From positions 182,367 to 246,366 of the forward strand of contig JACVRA010000203.1 of assembly GCA_019828545.1 (NCBI GenBank): a stretch of 64,000 nucleotides of DNA. The letters run 5' to 3'. Shown in pieces: positions 11,360 to 23,341 of this stretch (within the stretch, counting starts at the first letter, position 1; each line of letters starts with the position of its first letter). Source of the DNA: Paracamarosporium sp. OC-R06-R3 (Eukaryota > Ascomycota > Dothideomycetes > Pleosporales > Didymosphaeriaceae). The notes beneath the pieces are model-generated. The model saw nothing but the letters and a program-made list of their open reading frames with translations. It was not told where the DNA came from and made no database searches. The position numbers were made by a program, and so were the translations under genes.

Positions 11360-12380
11360 ATGGTCTACTACTTCAGTTCCAACACCGTGTCCCCCGCAGC
11401 CTTCATCTACGTCGGCAAAGACAAAGTAGAAAGTTTGTGCCACTATTTCCTGCTCCCTTTGTAAAAACTATATCTCAATGCAATACGAGTAGTGATGACT
11501 GACGTAAAATGTAGATGAAGAGCTGATCAAGTACGGCTGGGACGAAGACGTCTGGTTCCACGTAGATAATCTCTCGTCTGCGCATATCTACGTGCGGTTG
11601 CCCGAGGGCCAGGACTGGGAGAGTATTGATCAGGGGCTGTTGGTGGATTGTGCGCAGTTGACTAAGGCGAATAGCATTGAGGGTGAGTGAGGTGTTCTTG
11701 GTTTGGTGGAGGGTTTAGGAGAATTGCTGTACGGGAGGTGTTTTATGGGTAGTGGTGCATGTGTATTATTGGTCTGGCGTATGATGCTGACAGTCTGCAG
11801 GGAACAAGAAAGATAACATCACCATTGTGTACACGCCTTGGTCGAATCTGAAGAAGGATGGGAGTATGGCTGTGGGACAGGTGGGGTTCAAGGACCAGAG
11901 GAAGGTGTGTGCTGGTGGTGTTTGGGTAAGGGGGTAAAGTCACTGATATGAGTACAGGTCAAGCGCATACATGTTGAGAAGCGGGAGAATCCCATTGTTA
12001 ATCGTCTGAATAAGACGAAGGTAGAGAAGTACCCGGATTTAGCTATGGAGAAGGAGGCGCGTTTGAAGGAGCTGCGGAAGAAGGATAGAGATGCGCAGCA
12101 GGCACGGGTATATTTTCCTTTCTATTCACTCGCCTCCGAAAAGACGTATCGCGCCGCTATGCTCGTATCGCGTCTCCATATTCTTTTTGGCTTTGCTACA
12201 CCGCCGCTGGAGCCCAGCTAACTTCCCGTGTAGCGTAAGGAAGAGGCTCGGGTTGCGAAAGAGTGGAAAGAGAAGGCGTACCAGCGAGATCACGCGTACG
12301 ACGACCTCTTCACCGAAGAGAACATGGCGTCGTCCAGCAACCAAGATCGGTCTGAGGACTTCCTAGACGACTTCTTCTAG
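11360..12380 (+). CDS. CCDC25 / Jlp2 homologue (NFACT-R domain protein)
   Basis: A small conserved eukaryotic protein with the NFACT-R (DUF814) nucleic-acid-binding domain; the human relative is CCDC25 and the yeast relative Jlp2. Its molecular role in fungi is not settled. Five exons, 11360-11432, 11515-11682, 11801-11904, 11958-12107 and 12234-12380, give 213 residues. Domain marks are [34 protein letters not shown] and [14 protein letters not shown], followed by a charged coiled coil from about residue 120 and a acidic FLDDFF end. Length and order match the family. The four introns make it one of the most intron-rich genes here. Confidence 0.9.
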
Positions 12381-12549
12381 GCCACATTATGACCTCGTGT
12401 CTTTGAAGACATTATCCTCCTATACTAGGATTACTCTTTCTGCCCGGATCCTGAACCGAGACAAGCCATATCTGATATGCGCTTCCGAAGGTCTTGTATG
12501 ATATTGAGCGTCACCGAGCGGGCGTTCCATGAACCTGGCGTCAAAGGCT

Positions 12550-13005
12550 TCAAAGTGGATCGCGGACGGTCATAGCTGGAATACACATGTCCATGCTCTC
12601 ATTCAGCATGTGGATGTGATGGTTGAAGGAGTCAAAGGCGGTGGTCTTCATGCGGATTTCTTCGTTACTCCTGCTTGACTGTTAGCGATATCCCAGGCAA
12701 TGCCAGTCAACAACTAACAGGTTCTTCTGGCTTGGTTTAGCCTTCCCGCCCCGTTCTTGGTTCCACCAAACGAGCAGAAGATTCTTGAGGATCTTGTGTT
12801 CTAAACCATTCTCTTTTGTTGCATATTGTAGAAATTCCAGAGTGTTCTGGATCTTTTGCGAATTGAAGTCGGCCGCAGACCCTTTACGGAACGCTAGGCG
12901 AATTCTGTCGCGTAGCGTGAAGCGCGCAGGCTTAGAGAACTGTATAGCGCGTAGCCCATGCCGGTAGAGGTGCCTGTATGCGTGAACGATTTTCTGTTCC
13001 GACAT
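12550..13005 (-). CDS. small conserved fungal protein, DUF1763-like
   Basis: Exons 12550-12670 and 12719-13005 give 135 residues. The region HAYRHLYRHGLRAIQFSKPARFTLRDRIRLAF resembles the DUF1763 family and the general look of LYR-type mitochondrial helices; this family call is from memory and tentative. The frame extends upstream to an ATG at 13062, adding an Arg/Ser-rich segment (MFLPRCRGRIFPSLYSSRT) that resembles a mitochondrial presequence, so either start is possible. The second exon is chosen with acceptor AAGCAG and reads SNEEIRMKTTAFDSFNHH, which looks coding. Function unknown. Confidence 0.6.
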
Positions 13006-13529
13006 GGTTCTGGATGAGTACAGTGACGGGAAGATGCGGCCCCTGCAGCGCGGAAGGAACATCGTTAGGCCGGATCCGACGCGCTGCGCCTAAGCGGAAG
13101 CGCGAGATCGCCTCACTCCTTCTCTCGTCTTCGTGTCCCCGCCACCTTCAACCCGACACCGTCCGCAGTGCGCGCATCCGCAAGCGCGGTCTGTTTCTCT
13201 AGGCTCATTGTAGATACACTGCGCTCGGTCGGATCCTCGCCATAAGTGCGCGACGAGCTGGACTAACTACTCACTCTGACAGCACAGTAACAGCAGCAAA
13301 CTACCCTCGTTCACACTGACTGGGCTCAACAGTCACTCAGCGTGAAGAGTAGCTACAACACTGCGAGCCAATTGTGCAAACCAAGGCTTACTTGACCGTG
13401 GGAATTCACTGCGGATTTGCGACCCGTCTGAGGTCAATGTATGCACCGCTTGTTTATCAGTCTGCCCTGCCAACGCTGGTCAATATCTGCGGATCAATCA
13501 TCGCATAATCGTTTCCGTTTGTGCCTAGA
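13006..13529. promoter_or_regulatory. divergent promoter, DUF1763-like / DUF2293 genes
   Basis: A 524-base spacer between two start codons. No further coding sequence seen. Confidence 0.4.
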
Positions 13530-15886
13530 ATGGCTCGTGTTTCCCGCGCGACCTCCCATCGTGGAGTGTCGGCCGCAGCGCCGCCTGATCGGCCCCGCGC
13601 CACTGTGCGAAAGAAGAAGCCGTACAAAATCGTTCTCGAAGCCGTCACGCAAGAGAAGCGAAAACTAAAATCTACCGTCCGTCTTGCTCAAGCATCCTAG
13701 CCTGTAAACCCCACTAACATTCCCGCAGCTCACGTATCATGATCAAGCACCCCCTGGCTTCGGGTACATACCTGTGGGACACCCGGACATAACGGAATGG
13801 TGCAAAGAACAATGCCGACAGCGGAATCTTGACGTGCACATAGTGTCGGTAAGTGCCGACGTTTTTGGCTATCTACTAGTAAAGCAAACCTAACATGTAT
13901 AGGCAAAACCCCGTAGCAAAGCCTTCTTTGACCCTGAAAAGATTTCTTCTCATGTTCATCGTATCGGCCATCACTTTCCTCTTGAAATTATCGAACTCGC
14001 TTGCAAAAAGTTTGGGTATCGGTACGACAAGGAACGCGGTCTCCGTATCCAAACGAGGGGCAGTCCTGTATACGGACCTGCATATGTTGAGAGGGGAATT
14101 GCGGATTACGAACAGAGACAAGGTCTCCACAGCAAACCCGTTACTGATACAGAACACAAGGAACATATTCGCGGCGCCATACGCGAGATCTTCCCCAAGA
14201 TACCTGAGGCTGACTTGACTTCTATTGTGAATCATGCTTTCGAAGAAGTACGAACCATCCTGACATGCATTACACGTTGAAACTGACAGGCAACAGGGAA
14301 CTAACAGAGTGGGCAATGCGAAGGAACTCTCCTTAGCTCGCCGTGTACAACTCGCCGTTGTCGCTCATATTCGCCACACATACACCGAGTATGACAACAT
14401 CCTGAAGCATAAGACCGGCACCTGGACCGAAGCTCGGCAAAAGGTCGAGCATGTATCCCTAGCAAAACTGAAGGAGTGGAGAGATGAGACGGACGAAGCG
14501 AGTAACGAGCTCGAAGAGACCTTTCGTGAAATCATTGTGCTAGACGATGATGACTCGAGCGACGATGAGAGCTCCTCAGCTCCCGACACCCGCGAGCCGA
14601 GTATGGAGATCGTCTCTAACCGGGCCACTGCACGGGACTTGCAGCCGGAATATGTTGATCTCACGCGTACACATGATCCTTACGTGAGCAGAGGATCGCG
14701 AAGGACGATTGTCCTTCGGCCTTTGCCTACTTATCTGCCACGTCAATCAGTCGTTACTAGCCCTTCACGTGCTCACTTCCATCCACAGGCAAACCGAGCA
14801 GAAGTCCGAGGCTTACTTCCAAGCCCGACCGTTGCCCATGACTCTTCAAGAGTACAGTCTGATCCGTACCGTCTAGCGCACAGTGAGTTACGACCATGTA
14901 TCCATAGAGTCTCAGGACGCACGCTAATCTCAGATCATGACTTAGGTCGACCGTTGGATCCGTAAGTATCCTTTGCTTCTACTGCTGTTCGTATTGCTTA
15001 CTGGTATAGGAGAGCTAGAGAACCTGCACCAAGGGTCGGACAGCACATGATGCGCGACTCTGCGGGACAATTGTATACCGTGAGTAGATCTAGCGTGGCG
15101 TTCAACGCTGACAATCGAGCTTCCCTTACCCATCCTGTCATTTACTAACATGGCTAGCTCCGACCCATCGAGGCGCATCGGGAGCCCTCAAGGGCCGCCT
15201 ATAGTCACCATGCGGATAGTCCGTACGAAAGCATCCGGAGTCCTCACAGCAACCCAGCCCCCCATAACCACGGATCTAGCCGTCCATTGATCAGACAAAC
15301 CATTGACCCCTCCCAGTACCAGGAACTCCCCCCGCATCATAGCAGACCTAGATTAACACCTAACTCCAGGAGGGCCTCTGATCAAGACCTGGTCCTGCCA
15401 TCAGTTGAACGCGAGGCTGAACCCCCTGTCCAAAAGCGAAAGAGCTTACCGCACCCTGTATACGAAGACTACCCGGCCACTACATATGAGAACTATTCCG
15501 GACGTAGCGCCAAGCGGATGAGACCCTATGACATGCAGCCTCATCACAAAGATATCAATCTAACATCTAACCAACCACAACCAGTGTACAGCAGCGGAAG
15601 AGACGTACATGGAGTTGTTCGCCCACGTGCAGAACCAGCTGAATATGCGTACATTCCCATGCCTTCTCGTCATTCGCCCATGCGCGACACGAGAGGTGCG
15701 TATGGCGACATTGTTGCTGCGCAGTCACCTCGTGCTTACGCTCCTGGTTTTGACAGGATGCATGATAGACGAGCGCCTCCAGCCATGGGCAGCGCTACAT
15801 TGAGTGGGCCAGCAGTACGCTATGAGACCCGAAGAGATCCGCAGATGAGCAATGGTGCCATTAATGGCTACTATAATGCGCATTAA
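13530..15886 (+). CDS. DUF2293 domain protein
   Basis: A fungal protein of unknown function. Seven exons, 13530-13676, 13729-13848, 13903-14247, 14297-14882, 14934-14961, 15010-15079 and 15158-15886, keep one frame for 674 residues. The DUF2293-like core is IRGAIREIFPKIP, IVNHAFEEGTNRVGNAKE, SLARRVQLAVVAHIRHTYTE. It is followed by an acidic serine run (LDDDDSSDDESSS) and a long Arg/Pro/Ser-rich disordered tail. The basic N-terminus (VRKKKPYK) could be a nuclear localisation signal. The fifth exon is only 28 bases. The first donor is GTCCGT, which is unusual; reading through would hit a stop after nine codons. Nuclear location is inference. Confidence 0.75.
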
Positions 15887-17280
15887 GGATCGGCATGAGT
15901 ATTTGGGAGGCTTACGGCGTTTACCCGGACGATACCCTTTTCCTTGTCTCACTCCCATATTAGCGTCGATTCACGATTTCGGATTTCATGTTCTCCATGA
16001 TTGCACGGCATGTTCATGACGTTTGTATCTTTTGATCGTACCTGTATACGACCCAAAGGCATCAAAAAAAGGGGTGAAGGAAACCCAGTTGGGGCGAAGG
16101 TCTTATCCTGAAAAAGAAAGCTTATTGTGAAGCTTGCGGTATTGGAATGATAGACCTCGTCAAGGTTGTGGGTTCTGCGGGTGTATATACGAGACTGTAC
16201 TTCGGGGCACCTCGACGACTTCTCGGATGAGCAATGCTTATGGTGTTGCTACCGTTGGAGGTCGAAGTTGCTATCGGAGGTCGACGGTCACTCCATGTAC
16301 AAATATGTACAAATTTCGAATACAACCATTGTAATTGCAAGCACCAAGAAAATCCATTGCGGCTGATCAAGATATGCAATCAGAGTCCCACGCTATCGTC
16401 AGCGTCAAGTGCCCATTTGCCTGTAAGGGCTGTAATTTGCCGAGGACCAGCATTGGCCCCTTTGGAACAACGACGTGACGAGTTCGAGGAAACAGGATGT
16501 GAAACGAGAGGTTCGCTGCGCTACATGGGCCTTTGGTTGCCATGAGTTACCAACGAGCCCGTGACAGCCAATGGTAGACGTCGGATTTTCGCAGCGGACC
16601 ACTGTTGCAGACGCACTGCCACAAAACAATCGTCATCCGTCGAGGACGCCACACGGGGCCAAGCTGACCCCTAGCTTGGTGGAGCCCTTCGAGGTCTGGG
16701 TAAAGCTTGCACCGCGCATTGAGTTCTGTCCACGATGGATGTAAACCACAGCAAGCAGCTCTAGACAACTCCCGTGACCCAGCAATGGTACTCTTGACAG
16801 ACGGTCCGGCAGTCAAGCTGAGATTGAAAGAAGGTCCATCATGTCATTGCTCTCGGATAGCGTGCCGCCAGGGTCTTGGCTACCAGAGAACTGGGAATCA
16901 TTTGGGGCTAGCAGCAACCCTCATAAGCCCGTCGCATCAAGGCATGTGTTCTCCTCTTGACGCACTCACTTCGCCCCGATCGCTGGCCTGAGATTCAGCT
17001 GTGATCTGCAGGCGATAGTGTCCCCCCTCCCGTCAGACTCCCTCTCCTCCTTTTCCTCGTCGATCGCAGCTTCCAGCTTCGACGGCGCAAAGAGCTTTGA
17101 TTGCGCTCAGCTCATAGACGCTTCTAAGATTTAATGTGGGTATTGTTTGCGCGTGGTATCATGCGCGCTATCGTGATATGCGTGTCGCGCAGGCTGACTC
17201 TAAAATACAGTGGAATCTCTGCATCGTAATCGAACCTTCCCTCCTTGAATACCCCTTCAGACACCGTTGGCGCCGCCGCA
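15887..17280. other. intergenic, PhoD-like promoter
   Basis: 1.4 kb without a recognisable gene. Small overlapping ORFs (60-100 codons) on both strands lack domain signatures. The 300 bases before 17281 probably form the promoter and leader of the PhoD-like gene. Confidence 0.4.
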
Positions 17281-19476
17281 ATGACCGAACACGTACAAGC
17301 ACATACAGATCCTAGCGGTACGCAGGGCATTGGACCCGGTCCGCAGCTCGTGAGCACTGCGCCTGGCCTGGAGGTCTTGTGCGGCCCGCTGCTCAACTAC
17401 AGGCGCATGAGCAACGAGTCCGGCGCATCCACCTGGCATGGCAGTGTGCTCGTTGTGACGAGGCCAGGACAAGAAACTCCGAACTTAACTCTGTCTCCTG
17501 TAGGCGCCGTCGACGCATCGCTCGAGAAGGTCTCCTTTACTGCAGGCAGCAACACGTTCTCGGCCGACAAGCTCTACGAAGACATTGACAAGGCGTTCTG
17601 GCGCTTCATCATCCACCTGCCCTTCCAAGAATTTGAGTCGCGCTGGCAATACGATATCCAGGGTCTGACTTATGTGGATGAATCCAAGCAAAGAAAGCCG
17701 CAGGTCTTCGCTGTGCCTTCCATTGCGCAGTCGATGCGCATCCTCTTCCACTCGTGCAATGGCTTCAGTGTTGGAACCGACGTCGAGGCTTGGTCTGGAC
17801 CTGCGCTATGGAATGATGTGCTGCGCGTGCATGCTCAGAAACCATTCCACGTCATGTTGGGCGGAGGAGACCAGATCTATAACGATGGAGTGCGTGTGGA
17901 TGGCCCCTTGAAGCCTTGGACGGCCATTTCGAACCCACACAAGAGACGCGAATTCCCCTTTGACGAGAAAATGCGCGCCGATTGCGACGAATACTACTTC
18001 AAAAACTACGTACGATGGTACGGCCATGCGCCTTTCTCGACCGCCAACGGTCAGATTCCGCAGATTAACATTTGGGATGACCATGACATTATCGATGGCT
18101 TTGGCTCGTACACGGATCGATTCATGCGATGTGCCGTCTTTAGGGGCATTGGCGGTGTAGCACACAAGTATTACTTGCTTTTCCAGCACCACATGGCACC
18201 GCCAAAGAGTACATTCACCACAGACGCGCCGCAGACGACTCATGCTGGGCCAGAAGGCACCAGTGTCGACCCCACTCAGCTTAACAAGACGTTCGTTATG
18301 ACCAACGATATCAACGATCCATCCTACATTATAGGCAATAAGCCGGGTCCGTATGTCGAGGAACGCAGTCTCAGCATCTATACGCAGCTGGGCGCTCGCA
18401 TCGCGTTCTGTGGTATCGATGCGCGTACCGAACGTACCCGGCACCAGATCAATTACCCAGAAACTTATAGCATGATATTCGACAGACTGAACAAGGAGTT
18501 TGCGGCGAACAAGGAGCTGAAGCATCTGGTTTTGCTGCTTGGAGTGCCCATCGCGTACCCGCGTCTGCAGTGGCTCGAAAACATTCTTTCTTCCCCCATC
18601 ATTGGCCCGATCAAGTTTTTGAACAAACGATTCGGCTTTGCTGGCGGACTGTTCAATCAGTTCGATGGCAGTGTCGATCTACTAGACGATTTGGATGATC
18701 ACTACACTGCGCATCAGCATAAACACGAGCGCCGCGACCTCATCCTACAACTCCAGCAGTTCTCTAAGCAACACTCTGCCCGCGTTACCATCCTAGGTGG
18801 TGATGTCCATCTTGCAGCCATTGGTCGCTTCTTTTCCAACCCCAAGCTGGGTATCCCCGCTGAACAAGATTTCCGCTACATGCCCAACGTCATCTCCTCA
18901 GCCATCACCAACAAGCCTCCACCACAGGCCGTTGCAAACTTGCTGGCTAAGAGAAACAAGATCCACCACCTGGACCACGACACCGATGAGACGCTCCTCG
19001 AGCTCTTTGACCGCGACCCAAGGCCCGCCGATAAAGCGAACGGTCTGTCAAATGGAAACGCAAACGGTGCGACCAACGGCAACGTTGACATTAAGAAGAA
19101 GACGGCAGACACCAACCACGCAACCATGCCTTCCCGCAACTACGCCATCATCTGCGAATCCAATCCTTCTCCAACAGGCACCTCTTCAGCGGCCCCACCG
19201 CAGCCCGAAGCCGTTCCTACACCTACAGCAAATGGCGATGCGCCCCAGCAAACATCTGCGCCGGTCGACCGGAAGGCCAACACCCGGAAGCCGATGCACG
19301 TCGGCGAGCAGGGCGCTGGAACCGAGCATCCCGCTGCAAGTGGCGTGACGGCTACGGGCCTGTGCGGAAGGTACGGACTGGATGTTGCGATCAGGGTGGA
19401 GATCAGCCCGAGCGACCGCGAGGGGCACACCGATGGGTACGGGTTTAGCATCCCGGCTTTGGAGACCGTGGCGTAA
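17281..19476 (+). CDS. PhoD-like metallophosphatase domain protein
   Basis: A single-exon protein of 731 residues in the fungal PhoD-like phosphatase family, a group distantly related to bacterial alkaline phosphatase D. Metal-binding type motifs are in order: GGGDQIYNDG (D197), NIWDDHDIIDGFGSY (D266 onward) and TILGGDVHLAA (D508). A long Asn/Thr/Pro-rich insert (about 590-680) separates the catalytic part from a C-terminal block GLCGRYGLDVAIRVEI. No signal peptide or membrane helix was seen, so it is probably cytosolic. Substrate unknown; phosphodiester or phosphomonoester hydrolysis is family inference. The frame continues upstream to 17245, but only with a TTG codon; the first ATG at 17281 is used. 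Confidence 0.82.
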   Translation: MTEHVQAHTDPSGTQGIGPGPQLVSTAPGLEVLCGPLLNYRRMSNESGASTWHGSVLVVTRPGQETPNLTLSPVGAVDASLEKVSFTAGSNTFSADKLYEDIDKAFWRFIIHLPFQEFESRWQYDIQGLTYVDESKQRKPQVFAVPSIAQSMRILFHSCNGFSVGTDVEAWSGPALWNDVLRVHAQKPFHVMLGGGDQIYNDGVRVDGPLKPWTAISNPHKRREFPFDEKMRADCDEYYFKNYVRWYGHAPFSTANGQIPQINIWDDHDIIDGFGSYTDRFMRCAVFRGIGGVAHKYYLLFQHHMAPPKSTFTTDAPQTTHAGPEGTSVDPTQLNKTFVMTNDINDPSYIIGNKPGPYVEERSLSIYTQLGARIAFCGIDARTERTRHQINYPETYSMIFDRLNKEFAANKELKHLVLLLGVPIAYPRLQWLENILSSPIIGPIKFLNKRFGFAGGLFNQFDGSVDLLDDLDDHYTAHQHKHERRDLILQLQQFSKQHSARVTILGGDVHLAAIGRFFSNPKLGIPAEQDFRYMPNVISSAITNKPPPQAVANLLAKRNKIHHLDHDTDETLLELFDRDPRPADKANGLSNGNANGATNGNVDIKKKTADTNHATMPSRNYAIICESNPSPTGTSSAAPPQPEAVPTPTANGDAPQQTSAPVDRKANTRKPMHVGEQGAGTEHPAASGVTATGLCGRYGLDVAIRVEISPSDREGHTDGYGFSIPALETVA

Positions 19477-20013
19477 CGTGCGTTTACTCCATGTACTGTT
19501 TTGTCACTCGACGTTGGTCATGAGATGTGGATGGAGGAGAGGAAAAGAACGAGGGGGAGGAAGTAATATTTTGAAAAGAAAGAGGGAAAAGTGCGTGTTT
19601 TTCGGTTATACCCTGTTGTAGTAGCTAGCTTGTTAGTCTGTCGTGTGTTTCTCTCGTATGTAGTGTAATAAAGAAGCAATTTTCCTGTGGATTTTGCGTG
19701 TCCTGTGGAGTGGCTTGTATGTATTATTGATGATAGAAAAGGTATTGAAGATCTCGCGGACCAACCAAAGGATCCCTAGATTGACCATGCCGTCAAGAAA
19801 ACTTCAGGGAAACAAAACATCATGTTATCAAGGCTACTTCAGATCTTCATGGGGGTAAATATTGGATTAGATTTTGTACATTCGTCATCATGCTATTAGG
19901 AAATATCTCGTATCAGAGTCGTTCGCCAGGGCCGCCCTTCCATCCCATACCATGCAGATGCAATATATAATACAAGTCATTCGTCAGCAATTACTTTTCA
20001 TACACCAACCACC
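19477..20013. other. convergent 3' intergenic region
   Basis: AT-rich spacer between convergent genes, with AATAAA-like sequence near 19666 (GTAATAAAG) that could serve as a polyadenylation signal for the PhoD-like gene. No coding sequence seen. Confidence 0.45.
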
Positions 20014-21243
20014 CTATTTCTTCGAGTCCTCCTTCGCCTTGTTGGCCAACTCCTCCGCCTCGTTGCCCTTCTTCTTCAGGATGTCTGAAATCTCACTGAC
20101 GGCATCCTTGATGATCTTCTGCGCCTCGTCGCCATGCTTCTCAGCGACCTCCTGCAACTGGGTCAACTTGGGAATGATCTGGTCGCCGCCAGGAATCTTG
20201 TCGAGATACTGGTCTAGCCCGCCGAAACCGGATTCCTTCGCCTTGCCCGCTGCGTTCTTAACGTACGACTCGAGATCCCCGGTGTCGCCAGACTCAACAG
20301 CCTTCTTAATCTTGCTGTACAGCTCCTGCACGTTGCCCGACTTCAGCGCGTCGGCGTTCTGCTCCACAAGCTCCTTGACCTTGGGGTTCTTGTCGAGGTA
20401 CGGCTTCGCCTGCTCCATGCCCTTGTTGTACGCCTCGTCGCCCAGCTTCTTCAGCTTGTCGACCTTCTCCTGCACAACCTTCTGGATCTTGGACACGTTC
20501 TCGGCGCTCAGGCCCGTCTTCACGATGTCGCTGATCTGCTGCCACGTCCGGTCGACTTCCTTCTTCGCCTCGGGCCCGTAGTTCTGGCCGTATTCCTTGA
20601 GCTTGTCGATGTTGCCGCCGACCTTGTCCTTGAGCTGCGGGTGGTTGTCTAGGATCTGCTGGGCGGAGTCGCCGGCGAGGTCGCCGATGCGCCCGAGGTG
20701 CTTGACGATGATGTCCCATGCGCGCTTTGCGGTGAGGATCGAGATGTCGCCGTTCTTGGCGACCTCTTGGAGCTCCGAGTATGCGTCGCGCACGATGTTG
20801 TCGACCTCGTCTCCGTGCTTTGATCGGATGTCGTCGAGGTCTTTGAATGCTGTGTCGATGTAGCTGCTTGCGCCGGGGATCAGAACGGCATAGCTCTTAG
20901 CGGCATCGCGTAGCCAGTTGAGTGCCTCGTTTGGCTCAGGCGTCGACTCCTTCAGTTTCTTGGTTCCCGCTGAGACGTAGTCTTTTGTGGTCTTAGTGGC
21001 GGCGAGCAGCTCCCGGGCACCTGATTGACGGTACCAGGCGTAGCCGATGGTGAGGGTTGCGAGGGAGCCGGTGACGGCGCCGATTAATGCTGGCGAGGTA
21101 CCTTGTGGTGCGCTCTGGCCTGCTGATGTGGACTGGAAGCGGGCATTTTGTACTCGGATACGGGCGTAGGGTGTGCGGGGAAGGGGACGGCGAGCTGCAC
21201 GGCTCAAGGCACCAGCTTCGGAAGCTACGCGTTTGGAGATCAT
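20014..21243 (-). CDS. mitochondrial helical/apolipoprotein-like protein
   Basis: One exon, 409 residues. The N-terminus is Arg/Ala/Ser-rich without acids (ISKRVASEAGALSRAARRPLP), a typical mitochondrial presequence. A single hydrophobic helix follows (ALIGAVTGSLATLTIGYAWY, about residues 52-71). The rest is a chain of Lys/Glu/Asp amphipathic helices with recurring units of the type KVKELVEQNADALKSG and KIIKDAVSEISDILKKKG. It resembles fungal proteins annotated as apolipophorin- or YtxH-like, probably anchored in the inner membrane with the helices in one compartment. No enzyme motif. Function unknown. Confidence 0.65.
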   Translation of the reverse strand: MISKRVASEAGALSRAARRPLPRTPYARIRVQNARFQSTSAGQSAPQGTSPALIGAVTGSLATLTIGYAWYRQSGARELLAATKTTKDYVSAGTKKLKESTPEPNEALNWLRDAAKSYAVLIPGASSYIDTAFKDLDDIRSKHGDEVDNIVRDAYSELQEVAKNGDISILTAKRAWDIIVKHLGRIGDLAGDSAQQILDNHPQLKDKVGGNIDKLKEYGQNYGPEAKKEVDRTWQQISDIVKTGLSAENVSKIQKVVQEKVDKLKKLGDEAYNKGMEQAKPYLDKNPKVKELVEQNADALKSGNVQELYSKIKKAVESGDTGDLESYVKNAAGKAKESGFGGLDQYLDKIPGGDQIIPKLTQLQEVAEKHGDEAQKIIKDAVSEISDILKKKGNEAEELANKAKEDSKK

Positions 21244-21690
21244 CGTAGATGTGTGATGAATTTAGGTAGGACGACGTGAAAGGTGATGAGGATGAGGGAT
21301 TGAACGCTGGTAGAATAGATCGATTGATGGATTGGAAGATGCACAGCAAATTATCGTGGCAGCACTGTCTTTTAAGGGTCTGGTCCAGCCGTGCCTTTGC
21401 ACAAGCTCTCTTTGCTAAAAATGACGTCGCGATTACGGACAGCTTCGATGTGGGGAAGCTGAAGCCGCACGCTAAACCGAGTTTGATGATTAACATGCAA
21501 GGTACCGAGGGTGAAAGTATATGATTGGCTGAGATTTAAGCTTAAATGTTGAGCTCGAAGACCTTGCTAAAACCGCTGCAGCCCCATGACGTGGTTTGCA
21601 CGTCGGGGACGAAGCATGTCATGTGCCTTGTTGCAAGGACAAGCCGCAGCGAACCTTGGTTGCAGCCGAGACGAACCCCGTGACTTTGTC
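21244..21690. other. intergenic, promoter of mitochondrial protein gene
   Basis: Both flanking genes lie on the minus strand. I see nothing coding beyond short shadows. Confidence 0.4.
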
Positions 21691-23341
21691 TTACACTTCA
21701 GCACGACGGCTAACCACATACTTCCTTAAGTAGAATAATACCAAACCGATAGCCCATATTCCGATCAGAATGCCAGCTTGAACTGGTGCAAACACTGCTC
21801 CTCGCACCACCACAAACCCGCTGATGACTGCGAACAGAACTGGGATTAAGATGAACGGCTTCACTGGGCGCTCTAGTTCAGGCTCCTTGAACCGTAGTAT
21901 GATGGCGCCCAGGACCGTGAGAAAGAAGAAAGCATACTCTGCCAACCCGTTCAAGGTGAGGAGAATGCGCATGTTGCCGAGTAGGATGTAGATGGCCGAG
22001 AGTACGGTATTGAGAACCAGCGCATTGATGGGGGATTCGCCTTTGTCCATGGCTTCGTCTGCGTCCTCGGTTTCGGTGCTTGACTTGGAGACTTTGAATG
22101 TCCCAATCTGGCCTACGGTGCCTAAAACTTGGGGAATCCAATTTTTGTTGGATGCTGCAACCGTCATGCGGCCGGCCACGAACGAGTTGCCCAATGCTGA
22201 ACCGGCAATGACCAGGCAGATGAGAACTGTTGCAAAGTAGGCTACGCCTTTGCCGAGGAAGTGTGTCACGGCGGTCTGTAGTCATTAACATTTGGAGCCT
22301 TGAAGATGAGATTTATCGACTCACCACAGCAGCTGCATCAGTTGTAGACACCACTCTCCAGGGTAACAGGACGTAGTAAACTGCATTTGCAGCGACATAG
22401 CAGACGATGATAGTTGGAATCGCAGTGTTAATAGATAGTGGCAGCTGTTTTCTCGGGTTGCGAAGCTCAGCAGCGACATAATTTGCCTAAAAAACCACAT
22501 TAGCTGAACCATCAAATTCATGGAAACGTGATCCTACCTTGTCCCATCCCGAGTACGCCCATAGAGCACCATATAATGCCGTGCTATAGAAACCAAGACT
22601 CTGCCACGCGCTCACACCTCTCCAGTCGAAAAGGCTTCCATCAGGATTAACCGTGCTCCTCGGTTCAAACCACCCCTTCTCATGCCAATCTCCACCTCCC
22701 AGATCCCGATGCCCGCCTACAAACACGAACACAGCCGTCAACCCCGCAACAATGAGCAAAAAAATCGTGAGCAGCTTAATCGCCACAAAAAAACTACTCA
22801 AACGCGTGCTCGTCTTCGTGCTAATCGAATTCGCCGTACTGACCACGACCAAGACCAGCAGGGACAGCAGCTTGTGTGTGATTGGCGGCTGCGGCTCATT
22901 GACGCCGAAGCTCGAATAAATGCTTTCTACGAAGACGATGCTGAGGATGGCGAGTGTGGCGGGCATTGTCGCGACGATCCAGCTCCACGCCGCCATGTAG
23001 CCGAAGACCTCTCCGTAGATGTACGAAAGGTACGGTTGGATGCCGCCTTCGCCTGGGAACGCGGTGCCGAGCTCGGCCATGGTGAGCGCACCTGTCCATG
23101 CCAAGACGCCTCCCAGGAGCCAAATTAGGAGGCCAGCGCCAGGAGAAGGCACGTTGGCGTCGACAGGGCCGGGAGAGGAGAATACGCCTGAGCCGATCAC
23201 GATGCTGATGAGCAGGGCGAAGCCATCGAGGGCGCCTAGGCGACGGGCGAATGTTCCTTTGGGCTGAGGTGCGTTTGTGGCGGGTGCCGTGGCTGATGCA
23301 TCTTCTTCGTGTAACAGAGGCGTCTGCTCTGTTGACGCCAT
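21691..23341 (-). CDS. LAT-type amino-acid permease (Mup1-like)
   Basis: An APC-superfamily transporter of the L-type/methionine permease kind. Exons 21691-22275, 22325-22486 and 22538-23341 give 516 residues. The first helix carries the substrate motif SIVIGSGVFSSPGPV, and about twelve hydrophobic segments follow. Other marks are AELGTAFPGEGGIQPYLSYI, YSGWDKANYVAAELRNPRKQ (helix 6 and following loop) and ALGNSFVAGRMTVAASN. The N-terminal tail is short and polar, and the C-terminus lacks the long tails of yeast Mup1. It sits in the plasma membrane by family knowledge; the exact amino acid cannot be told from sequence. Confidence 0.85.

Noticed and set aside
17245..17280. Upstream extension of the PhoD-like protein
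   Set aside because: It would start at a TTG codon; the first ATG is at 17281.
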